Position numbers and translations under genes: made by a program. The notes beneath the pieces are model-generated. The model saw only the letters and a list, made by a program, of their open reading frames with translations. It had not been told where the DNA came from and made no database searches. This document shows, in pieces, positions 13,395 to 17,721 of a stretch of 17,721 bases of DNA. The DNA comes from Clostridiales bacterium UBA4821 (lineage in GTDB: Bacteria > Bacillota > Clostridia > Acetivibrionales > UBA4821). The stretch's first letter is position 1. The number at the start of each line of letters is the position of its first letter. The DNA lies in the NCBI GenBank assembly GCA_002402315.1, contig DHFP01000056.1, positions 1 to 17,721 on the forward strand, in the 5' to 3' direction.

Positions 13395-14282
13395 TCAAAT
13401 TCTGGTTCCTGTTATTCTTTCATAAGCCTCCAGATACTTTAATTCCGTATTCCTTATAACATGCTCAGGCAGTTCAGGAGCCGGTGGATTCTTATCCCAA
13501 TCTGCTGTCTCAAGATAGTCCCTTATATACTGCTTATCAAAGCTTTTTTGCGGCCCTCCCGGCTTGTATTCATCAATATGCCAGAATCTTGAGGAATCCG
13601 GAGTAAATATCTCATCTGCCAGAACAATTTGCCCATCAATTATTCCAAACTCAAACTTGGTATCAGCCAGGATTATTCCTCCAGCTTCAGCTCTTTTGCC
13701 GGCTTTTTCATATAAGGTCAGGCTTATATCCCTAATTTTTTCGGTAAGGTCTTTGCCAACCTTGTTCTCCATCTGCTCCTGGCTGATATTCTCATCGTGG
13801 CCTGTATGAGCCTTATGTGCCGGGGTAAAAATCGGTTCGGGAAGCTTGTCTCCTTCAACCAAACCTTCAGGCAATCTAATCCCGCAAACTGTTCCACTTT
13901 GCTTGTACTCCTTCAGCCCTGAACCAGCTAAGTATCCACGTACTACACATTCAATCTCTATCATTTCTGCCTTCTTGACAAGCATTGCCCGTCCATCCAA
14001 CTCTTCCTTAAATGAACCAATTTCTTTTGGAAAGTCGGATATGTTTGTGCTAATCATATGGTTAGGTACAATATCTCTGGTAAAATCAAACCAAAATTCG
14101 GAAAGCTTGTTTAATACCTTTCCTTTGTTGGGTATCAAGTTGGAAAAAACAACATCAAAAGCTGAGATTCTATCAGTTACAACAAGCAGCAGTTTATCGC
14201 CAAGCTCGTATACATCCCTAACTTTTCCCTTCTTGAATAATGGTAGATTTATAAATTTGGTATCGCCAATTAGTTTAGTCAA
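13395..14282 (-). CDS. purC: SAICAR synthetase
   Basis: 295 aa, the longer form of the family. It joins CAIR with aspartate using ATP to give SAICAR, step 8 of purine synthesis. The motifs are GKVRDVYELGDKLLLVVTDRISAFDVV (19-45), IECVVRGYLAGSGLKEY, FTPAHKAHTGHDENIS, and GIILADTKFEFGI followed by LADEIFTPDSSRFW. The first codon is TTG (14280-14282) after AAGGGGG at 7-8 bases; no ATG or GTG fits better. It ends 17 bases before the HisA-like gene. It begins the purine block but has no obvious promoter of its own: only 24 bases separate it from the zinc-ribbon gene upstream, so it is probably transcribed from the ruvC promoter region. Confidence 0.97.
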   Translation of the reverse strand: MTKLIGDTKFINLPLFKKGKVRDVYELGDKLLLVVTDRISAFDVVFSNLIPNKGKVLNKLSEFWFDFTRDIVPNHMISTNISDFPKEIGSFKEELDGRAMLVKKAEMIEIECVVRGYLAGSGLKEYKQSGTVCGIRLPEGLVEGDKLPEPIFTPAHKAHTGHDENISQEQMENKVGKDLTEKIRDISLTLYEKAGKRAEAGGIILADTKFEFGIIDGQIVLADEIFTPDSSRFWHIDEYKPGGPQKSFDKQYIRDYLETADWDKNPPAPELPEHVIRNTELKYLEAYERITGTRI

Positions 14283-14306
14283 GTATATTCCCCCTTTTTT
14301 TTACTA

Positions 14307-14633
14307 TCAATTTATCATATCTGACGCTTTCTTTTCCAACCACTGAGGTACATAGATATCTATGTTGCTGGGATGGAATACGCCCATCTCTTCAAAAGAT
14401 ACACCACTGCTTCTCTTCATCGCAGGTATATTGGATAAAATCAACTGCTTCAATATTGTATCCGCATCGCTATCCGAATCAACATTGGTCAGCTTCACCC
14501 AATCTATTTGATTAAAAATATTTTCATCATCAGACAAATCTGTTAACAATCCTCTATATAACTCTTCACCACAAAAACTACATATCTTTTTCCCTTTTAT
14601 ATATTCTGCTTTACAATTAGAACAGACCGGCAC
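14307..14633 (-). CDS. Zinc-ribbon protein with DUF2007-like domain, short paralogue
   Basis: 108 aa, starting at GTG (14631-14633) after AAGGAG at about 9 bases. The N-terminus MPVCSNCKAEYIKGKKICSFCGEEL holds two CxxC knuckles (Cys4/7 and Cys18/21). The rest, about residues 43-106, contains WVKLTNVDSDSDADTILKQL followed by SNIPAMKRSSG and NIDIYVPQWLEKKASDMI. That pattern resembles DUF2007, a small ferredoxin-like putative signalling domain in which helix 1 reads 'A..i...L...gIp...' and a strand reads 'di.Vp...'. It is soluble. The upstream gene has the same architecture plus a membrane tail, so the pair arose by duplication. The function is unknown. Confidence 0.8.
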   Translation of the reverse strand: MPVCSNCKAEYIKGKKICSFCGEELYRGLLTDLSDDENIFNQIDWVKLTNVDSDSDADTILKQLILSNIPAMKRSSGVSFEEMGVFHPSNIDIYVPQWLEKKASDMIN

Positions 14634-14659
14634 CTATTTCATCTCCTTATCTATACTTG

Positions 14660-15217
14660 TTAAAAAATGATTTGCTTAAATAAAGATATTATTGCATGAA
14701 AAACTAAAAAAACTCCGCTCAATAAGGTTGGATCTATTAATACTAAAAAAATAATTAATAATAATGCTGCTCCTGCTACTCTTAATATTGAGATTTTGTT
14801 ATTAGTAACCTTTTCATCCTGATTATTAAAGTCTTGTGAATTACTCTCGTCTATAAGGGTATCTTCAATTTCAACACTAATGTTTTCCTCTGTATTCAGA
14901 GTGGGAATAATCTCAGCGGCCTTATCTTTTAACTCCTTCGGAACAAGTATATCTACCCCATACGCGTTATCAATATAAAAAGGAATGTTATAGCTCTTCT
15001 TAAAGGCCGGAATATCCTCAGATTTTAATAGTTCGATATACATTTCTGCCTCCGAGTCAGTTCTTACATTCAAGACTTTCTCCCATTCAACTTGATTCTC
15101 ATCATCCCCCTGCTCCTGCTCATCAGGGGGCAGCTCATCAACCAGTTCTACTCCGCAATCATTGCAGGTCTTTATACCTTCAATAAATTCGCACCTGCAT
15201 TTAGGGCAATACGGCAT
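14660..15217 (-). CDS. Zinc-ribbon protein with DUF2007-like domain and membrane tail, long paralogue
   Basis: 185 aa. The order of parts is: a zinc ribbon MPYCPKCRCEFIEGIKTCNDCGVELV (Cys4/7 and 18/21); an acidic linker (DELPPDEQEQGDDENQ); a DUF2007-like domain, about 42-108 (WEKVLNVRTDSEAEMYIELL, then SEDIPAFKKSYN and YGVDILVPKELKDKAAEII); a polar linker; and a C-terminal hydrophobic stretch, about 144-184, likely two membrane helices (VAGAALLLIIFLVLI and GVFLVFHAIISLF). It is probably anchored with the ribbon in the cytoplasm. The ATG shares one base with the ruvC stop (TAATG) and GGGAGG lies inside ruvC, so the two are co-translated. It is a paralogue of the next gene downstream. The role is unknown. 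Confidence 0.82.
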   Translation of the reverse strand: MPYCPKCRCEFIEGIKTCNDCGVELVDELPPDEQEQGDDENQVEWEKVLNVRTDSEAEMYIELLKSEDIPAFKKSYNIPFYIDNAYGVDILVPKELKDKAAEIIPTLNTEENISVEIEDTLIDESNSQDFNNQDEKVTNNKISILRVAGAALLLIIFLVLIDPTLLSGVFLVFHAIISLFKQIIF

Positions 15218-15723
15218 TATCTTTCCTCCCTGTTTTTTCTCAGTTTATCCAGCAATACAGCAGAATGAGCATGGCAAATTGCTACCGCCAATGCATCTGC
15301 AACATCATCAGGCTTTGGTACCTTAGGTAAACATAGTAATGTTTTTACCATCTGCTGAATCTGTGGCTTATCTGCCCTTCCATAGCCTGCTACCGCCTGT
15401 TTAACCTGTAGAGGAGTATATTCATACACAGGTAAGCCTTGTATTGCTGCAGCTAACATAGCCACTCCTCTCCCATGGCCGACTGTGAGTGCAGTTTTGA
15501 TATTCTTGTTAAAAAACAACTCTTCTACAGCCATAACATCCGGATCGATCCTTTTTACTATATGTGTAATTTCATTGCTAATCTTAAGCAGTCTTTGAGA
15601 AAGGTCTAGTTCCGGTCCAGTGAGAATTGCGCTATATTCAATTACTTTAAATTTGTTTCCTTCATATGAAACTGCCCCGTATCCCGTAATGGCTACACCG
15701 GGGTCTATCCCTAGAATAATCAT
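15217..15723 (-). CDS. ruvC: Holliday junction resolvase RuvC
   Basis: 168 aa, normal length. It cuts Holliday junctions symmetrically as a dimer together with RuvAB. All four catalytic acids are visible: Asp7 in GIDPGVAITGYG, Glu67 in AVEELFFNKN, and Asp140 and Asp143 in KPDDVADALAVAICH, matching D7/E66/D138/D141 of the E. coli enzyme. The GHGRGVAMLAA and EYTPLQVKQAVAGYGRADKPQ segments are typical. The ATG follows AGAAGGT. In many Clostridia ruvC is followed by ruvA and ruvB; here it is followed by two zinc-ribbon genes and the purine block, and ruvAB are not in the window. Confidence 0.97.
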   Translation of the reverse strand: MIILGIDPGVAITGYGAVSYEGNKFKVIEYSAILTGPELDLSQRLLKISNEITHIVKRIDPDVMAVEELFFNKNIKTALTVGHGRGVAMLAAAIQGLPVYEYTPLQVKQAVAGYGRADKPQIQQMVKTLLCLPKVPKPDDVADALAVAICHAHSAVLLDKLRKNREER

Positions 15724-15798
15724 ACTTTTACCTTCTAAAACCGTGTTTCATTATCATTAGTATAATTGTGAATACACTACCAAAATTGTATCAAACTT

Positions 15799-15826
15799 AT
15801 TCTACCATAATAATGTCTAATATCAA
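15799..15826 (-). promoter_or_regulatory. Candidate promoter for ruvC and possibly the purine block
   Basis: TTGATA (15821-15826) and TAGAAT (15799-15804) are 16 bases apart on the minus strand, with TG one base before the -10 (TGGTAGAAT). It lies about 75 bases upstream of the ruvC ATG. No better promoter was seen between here and purC, and the gaps further down are too short for one. Confidence 0.55.
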
Positions 15827-15880
15827 GGTAAATAATATTAAAAACCTAACCAATTTATTATATTTGTAATTAGACAAGAG

Positions 15881-15930
15881 ATATATACAAATAAGCCTCT
15901 GAGTTCCACCAGAGGCTTATTTGTATATAT
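15881..15930. terminator. Long inverted repeat, probable bidirectional terminator
   Basis: Arms at 15881-15901 and 15910-15930 are perfectly complementary over 21 bp, around an 8-base loop. The inner part is GC-rich (AGCCTCTG / CAGAGGCT) and the outer part AT-rich (ATATATACAAAT). It lies 33 bases after the GerMN gene, whose transcript it should end, and before the ruvC promoter. The right flank reads TTTTAT on the plus strand; the minus-strand T-tail is less clear (TTATTTGTATATAT inside the stem). Confidence 0.75.
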
Positions 15931-15962
15931 TTTATAAGGCTCTTCTGCCATTAATTTTTTTC

Positions 15963-16517
15963 TTAATACATAGGCTCCCGGACATCAGCATGCCCCATTA
16001 GCGTATCAGCCTGTATACCGTCAACTAAAAACTGAACCTTATTGATTCCTTCCAAATGGGTCAAGGTATTAACAATCTGGTTTATAAGCATCATTTCCTG
16101 GAGCGAACTTCCATTCAACCCCTGACTTGAGAAATTTACATAAGCCATTTCCCCTTTTACCTCAACCCCTATTAATTTTACGTCTTTAGGAATCTCTGTT
16201 GAAAGTCCTTCTGTTCCCGGATCATTTAAAAGTTCCTTTACAGCAGCTTCTGCCAGTGATACCACCCCATACTTGACCTTCTTCTTCAGCGGCAATACCT
16301 TATCTAAAGTTTCGTCTCCGGTTTCAACGTACTTATTATTTGCATAGTACAGATTTATTTCCATCTCTTTTTCCTGTGGTTCAGTACTTATTACCTGACC
16401 GCTATTATTAACATTATTTTTGCCTATCTTCTCCCAAAGGTTAGTAGCAGTTGCAGCATATACGCTTCCAACTAAAAGCAACAGTGTCAGGATTGCTATA
16501 GTTGTCTTTCTCTTCAT
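15963..16517 (-). CDS. Secreted GerMN-domain protein
   Basis: 184 aa. Residues 1-23 (MKRKTTIAILTLLLLVGSVYAATA) form a Sec signal peptide or membrane anchor; there is no lipobox Cys. About residues 52-170 form a GerMN domain: INLYYANNKYVETGDETL, then AAVKELLNDPGTEGLSTEIPKDVKLIGVEVKGEMAYVNFS, then MLINQIVNTLTHLEGINKVQFLVDG. In B. subtilis GerM (two such domains) is needed for sporulation and germination. Single-domain relatives in Clostridia are exported and may act in spore or cell-wall function, but this is inference. AAGGAA precedes the ATG by about 6 bases. It is single-gene or second gene after the partial gene to the right, ended by the hairpin at 15881-15930. Confidence 0.88.
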   Translation of the reverse strand: MKRKTTIAILTLLLLVGSVYAATATNLWEKIGKNNVNNSGQVISTEPQEKEMEINLYYANNKYVETGDETLDKVLPLKKKVKYGVVSLAEAAVKELLNDPGTEGLSTEIPKDVKLIGVEVKGEMAYVNFSSQGLNGSSLQEMMLINQIVNTLTHLEGINKVQFLVDGIQADTLMGHADVREPMY

Positions 16518-16556
16518 ATATATTCCTTCTTTCTTCTAATTTCTGTACTACCTCCT

Positions 16557-16568
16557 ATTATATCAAAT
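16557..16568 (-). promoter_or_regulatory. Candidate extended -10 promoter of the GerMN gene
   Basis: TGATATAAT on the minus strand gives a perfect -10 (16557-16562) with the TG extension. The -35 region (ATACTT at 16580-16585) is poor. It lies about 40 bases before the ATG at 16517. A GGAGGT just downstream (near 16549-16554) has no matching start codon. Confidence 0.4.
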
Positions 16569-16655
16569 CTTAATCATTAAAGTATAGATTTAGACTTTTC
16601 TGTATTTAAAATTTAATATACAAGAACGAGCCAGCTTCTTTATGCGCAGGTATTG

Positions 16656-17721
16656 CTATTGAGAAATAGCCTTGAAATTATCAAACTGCATGGAATCCCA
16701 TAATTCATTTAGCGCCCTGGCTGTACTTTCACTGTTTACAACATCGGCAATGGTAAAATGAACTCCGAATACCTTCTCTCCAACATTAAATACATACGCC
16801 TTATAATAGTACTTTGCCTCTTCAAGCTTGTACTCACATACATATTTGCTCATCTGTATGCCTTTTTCAAGTATGGTCTGATCACTAATAACTTTGAAAT
16901 CCTTGGAATTTTTAAAAGTACTAATCTTTTCTAATAACCGTTCCCTAACCGAATCCACTGAAACGTTTTGTGCCACACCAACATAGACTTCCAGCAAACC
17001 TGACCTATCGGTTATTGCTACTGTCTTGGAATCTTTATCTTCCTTTAGATTCCACCACGCCGGATACATACACGACCATCCGTATAATGAATTTGAGTAT
17101 TTATATGTCTTCCCTCTTAGCTGTTCATATGGATTAGCTATCTTCCCAATCATTTTTGATTTTATTGGAGTAAAGGAACTCAAAATTTTATCGCAAACCT
17201 TTAAATTGGCATTAAATATCTCCGATTTTGCCACTAGATATACATTATATATATAATTCCCGCTAATTAAATATAAATCGTAAAAGGTATAATTCTTATT
17301 TCCTATGTTTATTTCATATTTTACCTTCTTTGCAGGAATTCCGCCAACCTTAATATCTTGTATAACAGGTTCATTTAAGTATTCATTGTTTATGTCTTCG
17401 TATATCTCGTTAAGCTTTTTATGTATATAAGAATCAAGATTTTCTTGTGGATTAGATGAAAAAAATTCTGCTCCACAGGTTATTCCCTCGTCCTTACCCC
17501 TTTCATCTGTGATTTCATAATAGTTTATACTCTTTTTAAAATCTCTGTTCATTGTTGGAATAAGGTCTATGCTCCAGCCATAATTCTTGTCCCTGTATGT
17601 ATAAAACCCATCCTCAATTTCGTTGATATCCCTGATACCAGACTCATCACCCTTATAGCTTAAGCTAAAAGAATCAATTATATCTCTATATTTTTCCCCT
17701 TTTTTCTCATCAAGGAATTCA
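16656..17721 (-). CDS. Protein with two tandem related domains, 5' end cut by window
   Basis: The frame is open to the right edge: from base 17720 it reads EFLDEKKGEKYRDIIDS..., so the Met at 17552 (PTMNRDFKKS) is internal and not the start. At least 355 codons are present, to TAG at 16656. Two related units are seen. Unit 1 starts DGFYTYRDKNYGWSIDLIP and unit 2 starts GKTYKYSNSLYGWSCMYP, each with a Tyr-x-Tyr...Gly-Trp-Ser...Pro entry. A helical part follows (NLDSYIHKKL / SVDSVRERLL), then a strand pattern of the type 'YYKAYVFNVGEKVFGVHFTI', and an end near 'ILSSFTP' or 'LWDSMQF'. The shape recalls PsbP/Mog1-like or DUF1795-type domains, but I am not sure of the family. The missing N-terminus may hold a signal peptide. 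The function is unknown. Confidence 0.75.
   Translation of the reverse strand, partial: EFLDEKKGEKYRDIIDSFSLSYKGDESGIRDINEIEDGFYTYRDKNYGWSIDLIPTMNRDFKKSINYYEITDERGKDEGITCGAEFFSSNPQENLDSYIHKKLNEIYEDINNEYLNEPVIQDIKVGGIPAKKVKYEINIGNKNYTFYDLYLISGNYIYNVYLVAKSEIFNANLKVCDKILSSFTPIKSKMIGKIANPYEQLRGKTYKYSNSLYGWSCMYPAWWNLKEDKDSKTVAITDRSGLLEVYVGVAQNVSVDSVRERLLEKISTFKNSKDFKVISDQTILEKGIQMSKYVCEYKLEEAKYYYKAYVFNVGEKVFGVHFTIADVVNSESTARALNELWDSMQFDNFKAISQ

Noticed and set aside
13846..14346. 166-codon plus-strand frame opposite purC
   Set aside because: Antisense shadow of purC running into the next gene; no supporting signals.
16655..16670. GCTATT-gaga-AATAGC hairpin over the stop codon of the right-edge gene
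   Set aside because: Only 6 bp, with no T-run; probably chance.

Overview
The window reads as a piece of a low-GC Firmicute chromosome, most likely a spore-forming member of the Clostridia. The signs are AT-rich sequence with strong AGGAGG-type ribosome binding sites, a T-box leader in front of valS, an Asp23-family protein and a secreted GerMN-domain protein of the spore germination type. The species is not determined. No phage, transposon, CRISPR array, rRNA or tRNA was seen. Nearly all genes lie on the minus strand, so transcription runs from right to left; the only plus-strand genes are a two-gene cassette at 5.8-6.4 kb.

Left part (1-5567): the 3'-cut end of an Asp23-family gene, then a valine-responsive unit. 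A promoter at 5539-5567 drives a T-box leader with a GUC (Val) specifier. It is followed by a 66-aa two-helix membrane protein, valS, a dGTPase-like HD hydrolase (dgt) and an unrecognised 198-aa gene. The spacing is tight (8-19 bases), so all four genes can share the T-box signal.

Middle cassette (5694-6396, plus strand): an ArsR-type regulator with a palindrome over its ribosome binding site, and a previously unlisted 59-aa hydrophobic protein. It ends in a strong hairpin that overlaps the purD stop codon.

Purine block (6396-14282, minus strand), in transcription order: purC, a HisA-family gene, purM, purN, a TPR-protein gene, purH, a heptad-repeat coiled-coil gene, a terminator, purD. The enzymes cover steps 2 (PurD), 3 (PurN), 5 (PurM), 8 (PurC) and 9-10 (PurH) of IMP synthesis; purF, purL/Q/S, purE and purB are not in the window. 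Upstream and apparently on the same transcript are ruvC and two paralogous zinc-ribbon/DUF2007-like genes. No purine riboswitch is visible; the only good promoter candidate upstream lies before ruvC.

Right part (15881-17721): a long hairpin separates ruvC from a secreted GerMN-domain protein and from a 5'-cut gene encoding a protein with two related domains in tandem.

The most unusual item is the HisA-family protein between purC and purM. It keeps the phosphate-binding loops but has lost the catalytic Asp of the first strand (Tyr8) and the Asp of the R-D-G motif (Val171), together with a conserved Arg and Trp. It may be a repurposed HisA paralogue working near AICAR/purine metabolism. Second is the ArsR plus small hydrophobic protein cassette, and third the valine T-box that controls an unknown small membrane protein before valS.
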